The notes: a model not told the origin generated them from the letters alone. 49,564 nt of DNA from Methylococcus sp. (GCA_007280285.1 QYQA01000060.1:1-49564); one strand, 5' to 3'. Counted from the first letter of the stretch, positions 35,042 to 45,233 are shown. Numbers and translations are program-made.

Positions 35042-36217
35042 GTGAGCAGCAGCTACTTCTTTACCTCTGAATCTGTTTCAGAAGGCCATCCCGATAAGGT
35101 TTCCGATCAGATCTCCGATGCCATTCTGGATGCCCTCCTCGCTCAGGATAAGCACTCCAGAGTCGCGGCTGAGACCCTCTGTAATACCGGTCTCGTCGTG
35201 CTGGCTGGGGAGATCACCACCCACGCAAGCGTTGATTACATCAAGGTGGCGCGAGATGTACTGCAGCAAATTGGCTATACCAACACCGAATACGGCATCG
35301 ACTACAAGGGCTGCGCCGTTCTGGTGGCCTACGACAAGCAGTCGCCGGATATTGCCCAAGGCGTCGACAAGGCCTTTGACGATGATTTTGGCCAGGGAGC
35401 CGGTGATCAGGGCTTGATGTTCGGTTATGCCTGCGATGAAACGCCGACCCTGATGCCGATGCCGATTTATCTCGCCCATCGTCTCGTAGAACGTCAGGCG
35501 CGTCTTCGTCACGACGGCCAGCTGACTTGGTTGCGCCCCGACGCCAAGAGTCAGGTCACCATTCGCTACGTCAACGGGCGTCCTGACTCCATCCATACCG
35601 TGGTGGTGTCGACCCAACATGCGCCCGATGTCAGCGAATCGACCCTCCGCGAAGCGGTCATTGAGGACATCATCAAACCGATCATCCCAAAGGAGCTCAT
35701 CAAGGGCGACGTCAACTTCCTCGTGAATCCGACCGGTCGTTTTGTGGTCGGCGGCCCTCAAGGCGATTGCGGCCTCACCGGCCGCAAGATCATCGTGGAT
35801 ACCTATGGCGGTTCAGCACCCCATGGCGGCGGCGCATTTTCTGGTAAGGATCCATCTAAAGTTGACCGCTCGGCCGCTTATGCCAGCCGCTATGTTGCGA
35901 AAAACATCGTCGCTGCGGGTCTTGCTTCACGCTGCATGCTGCAGGTCTCTTACGCCATCGGCGTGGCCAAGCCCACCAGCGTCATGGTCGAAACCTACGG
36001 GACCGGCAAGATTTCAGATGAAAAGATCACCGATCTGGTCCTTGAACATTTTGACCTTCGCCCCCACGGTATCGTCAACATGCTGGATCTCCTTCGGCCG
36101 ATTTATCAGAAGACCGCCTCCTACGGCCATTTTGGCCGCGAGGAGCCGGAATTCACCTGGGAAAAGACGGACAAGGCCGCACTCCTTCGGGACGCGGCAG
36201 GTCTTCCTCCCCAGTAA
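35042..36217 (+). CDS. metK: S-adenosylmethionine synthetase
   Basis: A 391-residue MetK that makes SAM from methionine and ATP. The N-terminal [31 protein letters not shown], the [21 protein letters not shown] block and the [19 protein letters not shown] motif are all present. The GTG at 35042 is preferred as start since it gives the usual short lead before the conserved FTSESV; a longer in-frame extension upstream is unrelated. It heads the metK, ahcY, metF methyl-cycle set and supplies SAM to HpnH and other methylation steps. Confidence 0.97.
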   Translation: MSSSYFFTSESVSEGHPDKVSDQISDAILDALLAQDKHSRVAAETLCNTGLVVLAGEITTHASVDYIKVARDVLQQIGYTNTEYGIDYKGCAVLVAYDKQSPDIAQGVDKAFDDDFGQGAGDQGLMFGYACDETPTLMPMPIYLAHRLVERQARLRHDGQLTWLRPDAKSQVTIRYVNGRPDSIHTVVVSTQHAPDVSESTLREAVIEDIIKPIIPKELIKGDVNFLVNPTGRFVVGGPQGDCGLTGRKIIVDTYGGSAPHGGGAFSGKDPSKVDRSAAYASRYVAKNIVAAGLASRCMLQVSYAIGVAKPTSVMVETYGTGKISDEKITDLVLEHFDLRPHGIVNMLDLLRPIYQKTASYGHFGREEPEFTWEKTDKAALLRDAAGLPPQ

Positions 36218-36261
36218 TTTCGACTTTAAGGTCATGACTCTTTGAGGCATGGCCTTTAAGC

Positions 36262-36334
36262 GGCGACGAGGAGCGCTGCGACGGGACATTCCCGCCAGGC
36301 TCGTCACCGTGGTTTTTTAGGAAACGGCGCTCGA
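36262..36334 (+). ncRNA. SAH riboswitch in the ahcY leader
   Basis: The sequence matches the S-adenosylhomocysteine riboswitch core. P1 is GACGAG (36265-36270) with CTCGTC (36300-36305). P2 is CGGGA (36282-36286) with TCCCG (36290-36294). The pseudoknot is GAGCGC (36271-36276) with GCGCTC (36327-36332). The conserved GAGGAGCGCTGC and GCCAGGCTCG strings are intact. It should raise ahcY expression when SAH accumulates. Confidence 0.93.
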
Positions 36335-36339
36335 TTCAC

Positions 36340-36385
36340 CCACAGGCACGTGGTGATTCGAGCAACGCCTAAATCCTGCCTGTGG
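36340..36385 (+). promoter_or_regulatory. Hairpin between SAH riboswitch and ahcY start (possible expression platform)
   Basis: CCACAGGCA (36340-36348) pairs perfectly with TGCCTGTGG (36377-36385), eight bases downstream of the riboswitch pseudoknot and 30 bases before the ahcY start. No T run follows, so control of translation rather than termination would be expected if it is the switch platform. Confidence 0.4.
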
Positions 36386-36415
36386 CTTGCCATCCTCATT
36401 TCAGGAGCATGACAC

Positions 36416-37840
36416 ATGAACGCTGTTTCTAAGACCAACCCCTTCAGTGACTTTAAAGTCCACGATCTAAGCCTCGCATCTTGGGGCCACAAAGAAATCC
36501 GCATCGCCGAAACCGAAATGCCAGGCCTCATGGCCATCCGCGAAGAATACGCAAAGACCCAGCCGCTCTCAGGCGCCAGGATCACCGGATCTCTTCACAT
36601 GACCATCCAGACAGCCGTCCTGATTGAGACGCTGATCGCCCTCGGGGCTGAGGTCCGCTGGGCGTCTTGTAATATTTTCTCAACCCAAGATCATGCCGCC
36701 GCAGCGATCGCCGATCAGGGGATCCCCGTTTTTGCGGTCAAGGGTGAAACCCTCGAGGAATACTGGGACTACACCCATAGGATCTTTGAGTGGGCGGATG
36801 GCGGCTACTCCAACATGATCCTTGATGATGGCGGTGACGCTACCCTCCTCTTACACCTCGGCGCGCGGGCTGAACAAGATCTCTCGGTGCTGGGATCCCC
36901 AGCCTCTGAAGAGGAACGCGTCCTTTTTGCCGCAATCAAGACGACGCTTCAGGAAGACGCCCACTGGTACTCTGACCGCCTTTCCAAGATCAAGGGCGTC
37001 ACCGAAGAGACCACCACGGGGGTTCACCGCCTTTATCAGATGCATCAGCGCGGTGAACTCAAGTTCCCCGGCATCAATGTCAATGATTCTGTGACCAAGT
37101 CAAAGTTCGATAACCTCTACGGCTGCCGGGAGTCTCTGGTCGATGGCATCAAGCGCGCTACCGATGTCATGATCGCCGGCAAAATCGCCGTGGTCGCTGG
37201 CTACGGTGATGTCGGCAAGGGGTCCGCCCAAGCCCTTCGGGCACTTTCAGCACAGGTTTGGGTGACCGAAGTTGACCCGATCTGCGCCCTTCAGGCCGCC
37301 ATGGAAGGTTATCGTGTGGTCACGATGGATGAAGCCTGCTCTCAGGCCGACATTTTCGTCACCGCGACCGGCAACTACCACGTCATCACCCATGACCACA
37401 TGGTGAAGATGAAAAATCAGGCCATCGTCTGCAACATTGGCCATTTTGATAATGAAATCGAAGTCGCCGCTATCGAAAAATACCAGTGGGAAGAAATCAA
37501 GCCCCAGGTCGATCATGTGATCTTTCCCGACGGGAAGCGCATTATCCTTCTCGCCAAGGGCCGTCTGGTCAATCTCGGCTGCGGCACCGGACATCCCTCC
37601 TATGTCATGTCTTCAAGCTTTGCTAACCAGACGATCGCTCAAATTGAATTGTGGATTGAACGGGATTCGGGGAAGTATCCGGTGGGCGTCTATACCCTTC
37701 CAAAGCATCTCGATGAGAAGGTCGCGCGCCTGCAACTTAAAACACTCAACGCGGTGCTGACGACCCTCACCTCGGAGCAGGCGGCCTATATCGGGGTGAC
37801 CCAAGATGGCCCCTTTAAGCCAGATCACTATCGGTACTAA
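36416..37840 (+). CDS. ahcY: Adenosylhomocysteinase
   Basis: A 474-residue SAH hydrolase that splits SAH to adenosine and homocysteine, relieving product inhibition of methyltransferases. The NAD site [11 protein letters not shown], the substrate region [22 protein letters not shown] and the C-terminal KPDHYRY are diagnostic. The larger bacterial form, with an insert near residues 150-190, fits the length. ATG 36416 has GGAG nine bases upstream. Its long leader carries the SAH riboswitch. Confidence 0.97.
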   Translation: MNAVSKTNPFSDFKVHDLSLASWGHKEIRIAETEMPGLMAIREEYAKTQPLSGARITGSLHMTIQTAVLIETLIALGAEVRWASCNIFSTQDHAAAAIADQGIPVFAVKGETLEEYWDYTHRIFEWADGGYSNMILDDGGDATLLLHLGARAEQDLSVLGSPASEEERVLFAAIKTTLQEDAHWYSDRLSKIKGVTEETTTGVHRLYQMHQRGELKFPGINVNDSVTKSKFDNLYGCRESLVDGIKRATDVMIAGKIAVVAGYGDVGKGSAQALRALSAQVWVTEVDPICALQAAMEGYRVVTMDEACSQADIFVTATGNYHVITHDHMVKMKNQAIVCNIGHFDNEIEVAAIEKYQWEEIKPQVDHVIFPDGKRIILLAKGRLVNLGCGTGHPSYVMSSSFANQTIAQIELWIERDSGKYPVGVYTLPKHLDEKVARLQLKTLNAVLTTLTSEQAAYIGVTQDGPFKPDHYRY

Positions 37841-37864
37841 GATAGGCTCCCCCACCCCATGGCT

Positions 37865-37889
37865 GACACCGCCACCATGAGGCGGTGTC
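37865..37889 (+). other. Hairpin between ahcY and metF
   Basis: GACACCGCC (37865-37873) pairs with GGCGGTGTC (37881-37889), a nine-base-pair stem with a seven-base loop and no T run. It lies 22 bases before metF and could tune read-through or stability. Confidence 0.45.
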
Positions 37890-37911
37890 CCCTCTATGAA
37901 GGAATGCTCCG

Positions 37912-38784
37912 ATGACAGCAGTCAGCACCAACCCCATTTTTAGCATGGAATTTTTTCCGCCGCGAACGCCGGAGGCGGAAGCGTCCCTCGCCTGCGTTAT
38001 CGAACAGCTGGCCCCCCTGAAGCCGCGATTCTGTTCCGTGACCTTTGGAGCCGCCGGCTCCACCCGCGAGAAAACCTTCGAGACCGTCCTCAGCCTTCAG
38101 CCTCTGGGGCTTGAAGGCGCGCCCCACCTCTCCTGTATCGCCTCCACGAAGGACAATATCCGGGAAGTCCTGACGGCCTATCAGGCGGCTGACATCCGCC
38201 ACATCGTCGCCCTTCGAGGCGACATGCCCTCCGGGATGCTGTCAGCCGGTGAGTTTCGCTATGCCAATGAATTAGTCGCTTTCATCCGCGAGGAAACCCA
38301 AGATCACTTCCACATTGAAGTCGCCGCCTACCCGGAGATGCACCCTCAGGCGCCGAACTTTCGGACGGACATCCAAAACTTCAAGCGCAAAGTAGACGCC
38401 GGCGCTAACAGCGCCATCACGCAGTACTTCTTTAACCCGGAGGCCTACTTCCGATTTCTTGATGATTGCGAACGGGCAGGCATCGATCTCCCCATCGTCC
38501 CAGGCATCATGCCCATCACCAACCATACGCAGATCGCTCGCTTCTCCGAAATGTGCGGGGCCGATATCCCCCGATGGATCCGAAAGCGCTTAGAGCAGCT
38601 CGGGGATGACCGCGAGGGTATTAGAGCCTTTGGCCTTGAAGTCATTTCGGACCTTTGCCGGCGACTCCTGGAGGAAGGGGCCCCCGGGCTCCATTTCTAT
38701 ACTCTGAACCAATCAGAAGCCGTAATCGGCATCTACCGAAACCTTGGGATGACCATCCCCTCATCAGGGTGTGATACTTTATGA
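37912..38784 (+). CDS. metF: Methylenetetrahydrofolate reductase
   Basis: A 290-residue flavoprotein that reduces methylene-H4F to methyl-H4F for methionine synthesis. The N-terminal SMEFFPPRT carries the catalytic Glu, and the FAD-binding segments HIVALRGDMP and EVAAYPEMHPQAPNF are present, as is ITQYFFNPEAYFRF. AAGGA lies eight bases before the ATG. With metK and ahcY it completes most of the methyl cycle; methionine synthase is not in the window. Confidence 0.97.
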   Translation: MTAVSTNPIFSMEFFPPRTPEAEASLACVIEQLAPLKPRFCSVTFGAAGSTREKTFETVLSLQPLGLEGAPHLSCIASTKDNIREVLTAYQAADIRHIVALRGDMPSGMLSAGEFRYANELVAFIREETQDHFHIEVAAYPEMHPQAPNFRTDIQNFKRKVDAGANSAITQYFFNPEAYFRFLDDCERAGIDLPIVPGIMPITNHTQIARFSEMCGADIPRWIRKRLEQLGDDREGIRAFGLEVISDLCRRLLEEGAPGLHFYTLNQSEAVIGIYRNLGMTIPSSGCDTL

Positions 38785-38842
38785 GGACCCTATTGCGGGC
38801 CCTAAAAGGGTCATCCCATTGACGTCCAACACCGAGGTTTTC

Positions 38843-39298
38843 ATGAGCCTTCTCGATTTTGTGTCCGATATTGGTCACTCACTTTTTAATGCTGAAGAAC
38901 ACGCTGCTGAAAAAATTCAGCAGCACATCCTCAATGATAATCCTGGGATCGAGAACCTCGGCGTGCTCTTCCAGAAAGGCTTCGTCACCCTAACGGGCGC
39001 CAGTAAGAGCTGGGAAGCGGTTGAAAAGGCGATCCTCATGGCGGGCAACGTCAAGGGCGTCGGTAAGGTCATCAGCGATATCGAGGTCACTGAGAGCCAG
39101 GATCTCGCACCGGGTGAACTCGGGGGCTCCAGCAACGGCCAGTATTACGTCATCAAATCAGGGGATACGCTCTCAGCCATCGCTCAACAGTTCCTCGGTG
39201 ACGCCTCGAAATATCCGGCTCTCTTTGATGCCAACCGTGAGGTCATCAAACACCCCGACAAGATATTTCCTGGGCAAAAAATCAGAATCCCTGCCTGA
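38843..39298 (+). CDS. BON-LysM protein (YgaU/Kbp-like)
   Basis: A 151-residue protein with an N-terminal BON domain (about 20-95; NPGIENLGVLFQKGFVTLTGAS) and a C-terminal LysM domain (about 103-151; YYVIKSGDTLSAIAQQFLGD). This matches E. coli YgaU/Kbp (149 residues), a potassium-binding cytoplasmic protein. No signal peptide is present. ATG 38843 gives the normal MSLLDFVSDIGHSLF start; an upstream in-frame ATG at 38771 overlaps metF and is not preferred. Confidence 0.92.
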   Translation: MSLLDFVSDIGHSLFNAEEHAAEKIQQHILNDNPGIENLGVLFQKGFVTLTGASKSWEAVEKAILMAGNVKGVGKVISDIEVTESQDLAPGELGGSSNGQYYVIKSGDTLSAIAQQFLGDASKYPALFDANREVIKHPDKIFPGQKIRIPA

Positions 39299-39339
39299 TC
39301 TTGGGCTCAGGGGGGCTTAAAAGCCCTCCATTTGCTCCG

Positions 39340-40692
39340 ATGTCAAATAATCAAGACCTCGCTGCCCGCGACCTCAAGGTTCTCTGGCACCCCTGTACCC
39401 AGATGAAGGACCACGAACAGTGGCCCCCCATCCCCATAAAACGGGCCTTCGGGGTCTGGCTCGAGGACTTTGAGGGCAACCGTTATCTCGATGCCATCAG
39501 CTCCTGGTGGGTCAACCTCTTTGGTCATGCCCATCCTGCCATTAACGCGGCGCTTAAAGACCAGCTGGAAACCCTCGAACATGTTCTCCTTGCAGGTTTT
39601 ACCCATGAACCCGCTATCGCCTTGGCGGAGCGTCTGACCCAGATCGCCCCAAAAGGGCTCACCCGGTGTTTCTATGCCGACAATGGCTCCTCAGCTGTTG
39701 AAGTGGCCTTAAAGATGAGCGTCCATTACTGGCGCAATGAGGGCCAACCTCAAAAGACCCGCTTTATGACGCTTGAAAACAGCTACCACGGAGAGACCCT
39801 AGGCGCTTTAGGGGTGGGCGATGTCGGTCTCTACCGGGAAACCTATGCCGCCCTTCTGTTGACCCCGATCAGGGTCATGAGCCCCGATGCCTATCAGCGA
39901 GCGGACGATGAAACGGCCAAAGACGTGGCGCTTCGTGCCATAGCTGATCTTAAAAGGGCCCTCGACAGCCAGGGCCATGAGGTCGCTGCCTTGATCATCG
40001 AACCTTTGGTCCAGTGTGCCGGTGGCATGCGGATGTATGACGCCTCCTATCTCACGCTTGTGAGAGAGGCGTGCGATCACTATGGGGTCCATTTAATTGC
40101 CGATGAGATTGCCGTTGGCTTTGGCCGAACAGGCACTCTTTTTGCCTCGAATCAAGGCCCTATCACCCCCGATTTCCTCTGTCTTTCAAAGGGGCTTACC
40201 GGAGGCTACCTCCCCCTCTCCGCCGTCCTGACCCTAGAATCTATCTATGAAGCCTTTTACGCAGAGCATCTAGCCCAAAAAGCCTTTCTTCATTCCCACA
40301 GCTATACCGGAAATGCGCTCGCCTGTCGGGCCGCTCTTGCCACCCTTGATCTCCTCAATGAGACCACCCTCGCCCGCAACCATCGATTGGCTCAACACAT
40401 GTTGGCCTCGGTCGAGACCCTTCAAGATCATCCAAACGTGGCCGAAATTCGTCAGACCGGGATGATTCTCGCCATCGAACTGGTGCAGAACAAAAAGGCA
40501 AGGAAGCCTTTCGACAAGGGGGAACGCCTGGGCCATCGGGTTTATCGCCATGGTCTCAGCGCCGGCGTTCTGCTCCGCCCCTTGGGGGATGTGATCTATT
40601 TCATGCCGCCTTATGTGATCAGCCCTGATGAGATCGAGCTCATGGGCAAAACAGCGGTTGAAGGGGTCCATCAAGCCCTGAAGAATCACTAG
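39340..40692 (+). CDS. bioA: Adenosylmethionine-8-amino-7-oxononanoate aminotransferase
   Basis: A 450-residue class III aminotransferase of biotin synthesis that uses SAM as amino donor. BioA-type features include LWHPCTQMKDH, ISSWWVNLFGHAHP and the Schiff-base region FLCLSKGLTGGYLPLSA, plus HSYTGNALACRAALATLDLL. The start at ATG 39340 avoids a 13-residue unrelated lead from TTG 39301. A GC-rich hairpin (GGGGGC with GCCCTC, about 39312-39328) lies just before it. No other bio genes are near. It abuts rsmE without any gap. Confidence 0.94.
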   Translation: MSNNQDLAARDLKVLWHPCTQMKDHEQWPPIPIKRAFGVWLEDFEGNRYLDAISSWWVNLFGHAHPAINAALKDQLETLEHVLLAGFTHEPAIALAERLTQIAPKGLTRCFYADNGSSAVEVALKMSVHYWRNEGQPQKTRFMTLENSYHGETLGALGVGDVGLYRETYAALLLTPIRVMSPDAYQRADDETAKDVALRAIADLKRALDSQGHEVAALIIEPLVQCAGGMRMYDASYLTLVREACDHYGVHLIADEIAVGFGRTGTLFASNQGPITPDFLCLSKGLTGGYLPLSAVLTLESIYEAFYAEHLAQKAFLHSHSYTGNALACRAALATLDLLNETTLARNHRLAQHMLASVETLQDHPNVAEIRQTGMILAIELVQNKKARKPFDKGERLGHRVYRHGLSAGVLLRPLGDVIYFMPPYVISPDEIELMGKTAVEGVHQALKNH

Positions 40693-41424
40693 ATGCGCAG
40701 TTCAAGACTTTATCTTTCGGCGACACTCTCAAATGGCGCACTGGTGCCCCTCGATGAAGCCGCGGCCCATTACCTTAAGACGGTGTTGCGCCTCAAAAAA
40801 GGCCACCGACTTACCGTCTTCCATGGGGATGGCCGAGAATGGCCTGCAACCGTTGCGGCCCTTGGGCGGGATGGTGTTTTGCTGCAACTGGGCGACAGCC
40901 TTTTGCCGTTAAGGGAATCCCCCCTCAAGACCCATCTAGCCCTCGGGATTTCGAGGAGTGAAAAGATGGATTTTGCTCTCCAAAAGGCGGTAGAACTTGG
41001 GGTGACGATGATCACACCCCTTCAAACGGATCACTGCGTGGTCCGTCTCGATGACGATAAAAGAATCTCCCGCCACCAGCACTGGCTCCGCGTCGCCATA
41101 AGCGCCTGTGAGCAATCAGGCCGCAACGTGGTTCCAAGGATTGAAAAACCAAGGCCCTTTTATGAGTGGCTTGAACAGAGTGAAGGGACCCGTCTGGTTC
41201 TGGACCCAAGGGGCGCCAAGAGCCTCGATCAGCTTGCACCGCCAACAGAAGGCATCACCTTTGTCTCAGGCCCCGAAGGCGGCTTTTCAGAGGAGGAACG
41301 GGCCACAGCGATCCAAAAGGGCTGTCTCCCCATCCGGCTTGGGCCTAGAATCTTGAGAACCGAAACCGCGGTTTTGGCCATTCTTTCCGCGGCACAAATC
41401 CTCTGGGGCGACTGGCGGGTTTGA
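40693..41424 (+). CDS. rsmE: 16S rRNA (uracil1498-N3)-methyltransferase RsmE
   Basis: A 243-residue SPOUT methyltransferase. An N-terminal PUA-like domain (about 1-70) is followed by the SPOUT knot with FVSGPEGGFSEEE and LGPRILRTETAVLAIL. RsmE methylates U1498 of 16S rRNA. ATG follows the bioA stop immediately, so translational coupling is likely. Confidence 0.95.
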   Translation: MRSSRLYLSATLSNGALVPLDEAAAHYLKTVLRLKKGHRLTVFHGDGREWPATVAALGRDGVLLQLGDSLLPLRESPLKTHLALGISRSEKMDFALQKAVELGVTMITPLQTDHCVVRLDDDKRISRHQHWLRVAISACEQSGRNVVPRIEKPRPFYEWLEQSEGTRLVLDPRGAKSLDQLAPPTEGITFVSGPEGGFSEEERATAIQKGCLPIRLGPRILRTETAVLAILSAAQILWGDWRV

Positions 41425-41434
41425 TCGCGCCTTT

Positions 41435-41458
41435 AGACAAGGTCCTCCCGCCTTGTCT
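41435..41458 (+). terminator. Candidate hairpin terminator after rsmE
   Basis: AGACAAGG (41435-41442) pairs with CCTTGTCT (41451-41458) with an eight-base loop, 11 bases after the rsmE stop. The T run is lacking, so termination is only probable. Confidence 0.4.
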
Positions 41459-41539
41459 CAACGTTCTGAGTCACAGAAGCCCAAAGGCCATGAGAAGGCC
41501 TCTGTTTCCTCATCACACTCAAAGGGACATCACTGCCGA

Positions 41540-42022
41540 CTAATCCCTAAAGTTAGTGAACTGCAGCGGCAAATCAAGCTCTGCCTTTTTGAGAAGGGCC
41601 ATGGCCTCTTGCAGATCATCCCGCTGTTTTCCGGTCACCCGAACCTGCTCCCCTTGAATGGCGGCCTGGACCTTCATCTTGCTGTCTTTTATGAGCCGCA
41701 CGATCTTCTTTGCAAGGAGGGCATCCACGCCCTGCCTGAGTGTAGCTTTCTGATGCGCCTTACTGAGGCTGACTTCCGGCGGGCTCACCTCAAGACAAAG
41801 AAGATCGATACCGCGCTTCGCCAATCTCGGCCTCAGGAGATCAAGCATCTGCTGCAACTGAAATTCATTTTGCCCGGAGAGGATGATGACCCCATCCTTG
41901 AGCTCATACTGGGCGCCTGATCCCTTGAAATCAAACCGGGTGCCCACTTCGCGGTTGGATTGATCGACCGCATTGAGGGCTTCATGGAGATCCACTTCTG
42001 AAACGACATCAAAGGAAGGCAT
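41540..42022 (-). CDS. yajQ: YajQ family nucleotide-binding protein
   Basis: A 160-residue YajQ. The N-terminal MPSFDVVSEVDLHEALNAVDQSNREVGTRFDFKG region and the C-terminal FRD are strongly conserved; positions 1-34 cover the first motif. Members bind nucleotides, and some bind cyclic di-GMP. The gene lies 62 bases downstream of djlA on the same strand. Confidence 0.95.
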   Translation of the reverse strand: MPSFDVVSEVDLHEALNAVDQSNREVGTRFDFKGSGAQYELKDGVIILSGQNEFQLQQMLDLLRPRLAKRGIDLLCLEVSPPEVSLSKAHQKATLRQGVDALLAKKIVRLIKDSKMKVQAAIQGEQVRVTGKQRDDLQEAMALLKKAELDLPLQFTNFRD

Positions 42023-42084
42023 GAAACAAGATCCTCAACAAGAACTGAATGAAAATGAATGGGGGGATCACATCAGGTTTGATC

Positions 42085-42957
42085 TCAAAAATGCCGGGCT
42101 TTCTGGATAGCCTCATACGCTTTTTGTATCTTCTGGGTTTCCTCGGTCGCCTTCTGCATCTCTTTAAGGCTCGCGCCCGTCGCCTCAAGCTTATCGGGAT
42201 GATGCTGACTGATCCTTCGACGATAGGCCCTTTTAATCTCTTCCACACTCGCTGAGGAGGCTAATCCAAGGGCTTTAAAGGCCTCATCCAAATGATTCCG
42301 CCCGACCCTCGGATCATGGCGTTGCCATTGACGCTCCTGATATTGATGGCGCGAACGGGTCTCATCGTTCCGGGATTCTTGATACCTCGGCCGGGTGCCA
42401 AAGGCTTGAAATTTCCGCTCAGCCTCCATCCGAACTCTAATCCCATAAAATTCGTACCTTGAAAAATGAAGCCGTTCACAAAGCCTCAGGAGCAAGCGCT
42501 CCTGGTCAGGGACTAGAGCACCATCGGCTAGCGCTGCTTCCATCTGCAGCGCGACAAATAACCTCAGCAGATGAATCCGCTCCTTTGAGGCCACTCTGAA
42601 CTGTTCAACTGTGGAATCAAACAGGAACTGCTCACTTTTCCCTTCGTTATAAAGACGCATCGCGGTCACCCGCCAATCGTCAGGAAGCATCATCCGGTCC
42701 ATGATGCCCCGGGCTGCCTCGATTTCAGCTGGCGTGACACGGCCATCCGCCTTGGCAATATGGCCCATAAGCTGAAAAGTCGCGGTAAAAAAGGCCATCT
42801 TGAGGACCAGCGTCTCCTCAGGATCCCCCCCTTCGAGCCTTAATTCAAAGCCGCCCTGATCGATTTGGTGGCCTAAGGCAGCGCCTAGAGCCGCCCCCAA
42901 AGGCCCCCCCATGAGAAATCCGAATGCACCACCAAGGACCTTGCCAAACCAGCTCAT
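42085..42957 (-). CDS. djlA: Membrane co-chaperone DjlA
   Basis: A 290-residue DjlA-like protein. The N terminus is a glycine-rich membrane helix (about 5-31; GGAFGFLMGGPLGAALGAAL). A TerB-like helical domain follows (about 50-160), including MGHIAKADGRVTPAEIEAAR. A C-terminal J domain has HPD in RRISQHHPDKLEATG and presents it to DnaK. Length and order match DjlA. It is divergent from purC. Confidence 0.92.
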   Translation of the reverse strand: MSWFGKVLGGAFGFLMGGPLGAALGAALGHQIDQGGFELRLEGGDPEETLVLKMAFFTATFQLMGHIAKADGRVTPAEIEAARGIMDRMMLPDDWRVTAMRLYNEGKSEQFLFDSTVEQFRVASKERIHLLRLFVALQMEAALADGALVPDQERLLLRLCERLHFSRYEFYGIRVRMEAERKFQAFGTRPRYQESRNDETRSRHQYQERQWQRHDPRVGRNHLDEAFKALGLASSASVEEIKRAYRRRISQHHPDKLEATGASLKEMQKATEETQKIQKAYEAIQKARHF

Positions 42958-43035
42958 CGGGTAATCAGTGCTTTAAAAGTTGCCAACATGGAGAGAAACT
43001 AACATGATTGACCGTTTAGCATAAAGCCCACGCCC

Positions 43036-43935
43036 ATGACCGCCCCGAAGAGCCTCTACCAAACCGACCTTCATTCCCTGAAGCTTCTTGCTCGCGGCAA
43101 GGTTCGGGATATCTATGAGATCGATCAGGACCTCCTGCTGATCGTCACTTCGGATCGTCTCTCGGCCTTTGATTGCGTCCTCGAGGACCCCATCCCCGGC
43201 AAGGGCCTCATTTTGACTGCTGTTTCGGCCTTCTGGTTTGAACGATTAGCTCATGTAATCCCCAACCAAATGACCGACATTCCCCTTCAGGCGGTGATCA
43301 AAGACAAAGACGAATGCGCCCTCCTTCAAGGCCGCGCCATCGTCGTCAAGAAGCTCAAGGCACTCCCCATCGAAGCAGTGGTTCGTGGCTACCTCATTGG
43401 GTCCGGCTGGAAAGAATACCAGCAACATCAATCGATCTGTGGCCTCCCTCTTCCAGAAGGCCTTCGGCAGGCAGAGAAACTCCAAGAGCCGCTCTTTACC
43501 CCCTCCACCAAGGCGGACCTTGGCGGTCATGATGAAAACATCCCTTTTGAAAAAATGGAAACCATCCTCGGCGCTCGCCTGGCTTCAGAGGTTCGGGAGG
43601 TGAGCCTTCGGCTTTATCGGGAAGCGAGCGCCTATGCGCTCGAGCGCGGCATCATCATTGCCGACACCAAATTCGAATTTGGCCTTAATGATGAGGGAAC
43701 CCTCCATCTGATCGATGAGGCTCTAACCCCTGATTCCTCGAGATTCTGGCCCGTCGATCAGTATCAGGTGGGCATCAGCCCACCCAGCTTCGACAAGCAA
43801 TTCGTCAGGGATTATCTTGAAAGCCTTGATTGGAACAAGGCGCCACCCGCCCCGCATCTCCCCGAGGAGATTCTTCAAAAGACATCAGCAAAATATCGGG
43901 AGGCCTTGGAGCGGCTGACCAAACAAAAATCTTAA
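43036..43935 (+). CDS. purC: SAICAR synthase
   Basis: A 299-residue phosphoribosylaminoimidazole-succinocarboxamide synthase of purine synthesis. The [10 protein letters not shown] terminus, the [15 protein letters not shown] motif and [10 protein letters not shown] and [14 protein letters not shown] motifs are clear. Length is that of the longer yeast-type branch, about 60 residues longer than E. coli PurC. No other pur genes are adjacent. Confidence 0.96.
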   Translation: MTAPKSLYQTDLHSLKLLARGKVRDIYEIDQDLLLIVTSDRLSAFDCVLEDPIPGKGLILTAVSAFWFERLAHVIPNQMTDIPLQAVIKDKDECALLQGRAIVVKKLKALPIEAVVRGYLIGSGWKEYQQHQSICGLPLPEGLRQAEKLQEPLFTPSTKADLGGHDENIPFEKMETILGARLASEVREVSLRLYREASAYALERGIIIADTKFEFGLNDEGTLHLIDEALTPDSSRFWPVDQYQVGISPPSFDKQFVRDYLESLDWNKAPPAPHLPEEILQKTSAKYREALERLTKQKS

Positions 43936-43982
43936 AGGCGCCTTCTTCGGGTCCAAGGGCAGCCATCAAAAGGGCTTGTGCC

Positions 43983-45206
43983 TTAAACCAAAGCCCTCGC
44001 GGCCCGGATGGCTTCGATGCGATGCCCCCTCAAAGCCTCGCCTAAAACTGGGCCGCGAAGACCTGCTTCAAGCAGTGGCGCCACCTCGACCGACAAGGCC
44101 GCGGCATGGGCTTTCAAGAGCCAGTCTGCTTGAGGATAAGGCGTTGTTTCAAAACCAGGTCGGCCGCGCGCATCGGCAAGGCAAGCCAAAAGAAAAGGTT
44201 CCAGACCTTCCCGCTGGCGAAAGGCATCAAGACGCTCCAAAAGATCCACCACAGCGTCTGGCCGAAGCGCAAGAGCGCGATGACAAAGGCCATGTTCGCG
44301 CATCACCTTAGCGGCCAGTTTCTGATAGCTTTTAGGGACCCGAAGGCGCTGACAAAAGGTGTCAAGGGCCGGAAGCCCAAGGACTTCGTGGCCATGATGG
44401 CTCGGCCACTTTAAAGGGTCGGTGAGAGCTTTACCGAGGTCATGGGTTAAGGCAGCAAAACGCACCACGGGATCTTGAGAAAGGCGTGCAGCCTGATCAA
44501 GAACCAGCAAGGTATGGAGGCCGGTGTCGATTTCAGGGTGAAACTCTGGGGGCTGCGGCACGCCAAAAAGGGCATCTATCTCCGGAAAAAGACGCTCTAG
44601 GGCACCACAACGTCGAAGGATGCCGAAGAAAATACTCGGCGTCTCCTCCAACAACACCTTGGCGACTTCTGTAAAAATCCGCTCAGGAACCAAGGCATCG
44701 ACCTCACCTGCCTTGACCATCTCCCGCATGAGGCCCATCGTCTCCTCCGCCACCTCAAAGCCCAGAGGATGAAAACGAGCCGCAAAGCGGGCGACTCGAA
44801 GCACGCGAACGGGGTCTTCGCTAAAGGCGGGAGAGAGATGCCTTAGGCGTCGTGTCTCAAGATCCTTGAGTCCACCATAGGGATCTATGAGGGTGCCATC
44901 TTCCGCTTTCGCGATGGCATTGATGGTGAGATCCCGCCGAATCAGGTCTTCTTCGAGGGTCACCTCCGGCGCGGCGTGCACCAAAAAGCCATGATAGCCC
45001 GGCGCTGTTTTTCGTTCAGTCCGTGCAAGGGCATATTCTTCGTGGGTGTCTGGGTGGAGAAACACCGGAAAATCCTTGCCGACCGACCGAAATCCTCGCG
45101 CCAGCATGGCCTCTTTCGTTTCACCAACGACCACCCAATCACGTTCCTTGACCTCCCGCCCGAGGAGCTCATCACGAACCGCACCACCGACCAGATAGAC
45201 CTTCAT
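43983..45206 (-). CDS. cca: CCA-adding tRNA nucleotidyltransferase
   Basis: A 407-residue class II tRNA nucleotidyltransferase that adds or repairs the 3' CCA end. The MKVYLVGGAVRDELLG N terminus, ERDWVVVG with the catalytic acidic pair, and the RRDLTINAIA motif are present, followed by an HD domain (ALTHDLGK, with HHGHEVLG). The length resembles E. coli Cca (412). ATG 45206 gives the canonical start; the in-frame GTG at 45224 adds six residues. Its promoter lies in a 17-base inverted repeat shared with the divergent SelW-like gene. Confidence 0.95.
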   Translation of the reverse strand: MKVYLVGGAVRDELLGREVKERDWVVVGETKEAMLARGFRSVGKDFPVFLHPDTHEEYALARTERKTAPGYHGFLVHAAPEVTLEEDLIRRDLTINAIAKAEDGTLIDPYGGLKDLETRRLRHLSPAFSEDPVRVLRVARFAARFHPLGFEVAEETMGLMREMVKAGEVDALVPERIFTEVAKVLLEETPSIFFGILRRCGALERLFPEIDALFGVPQPPEFHPEIDTGLHTLLVLDQAARLSQDPVVRFAALTHDLGKALTDPLKWPSHHGHEVLGLPALDTFCQRLRVPKSYQKLAAKVMREHGLCHRALALRPDAVVDLLERLDAFRQREGLEPFLLACLADARGRPGFETTPYPQADWLLKAHAAALSVEVAPLLEAGLRGPVLGEALRGHRIEAIRAARALV

Positions 45207-45233
45207 CCCGTTTAATATCCCCACGTCATTCCA

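Noticed and set aside
41453-41920. Open frame of 155 codons on the plus strand opposite yajQ
   Set aside because: yajQ is strongly conserved on the other strand; this frame is its shadow.
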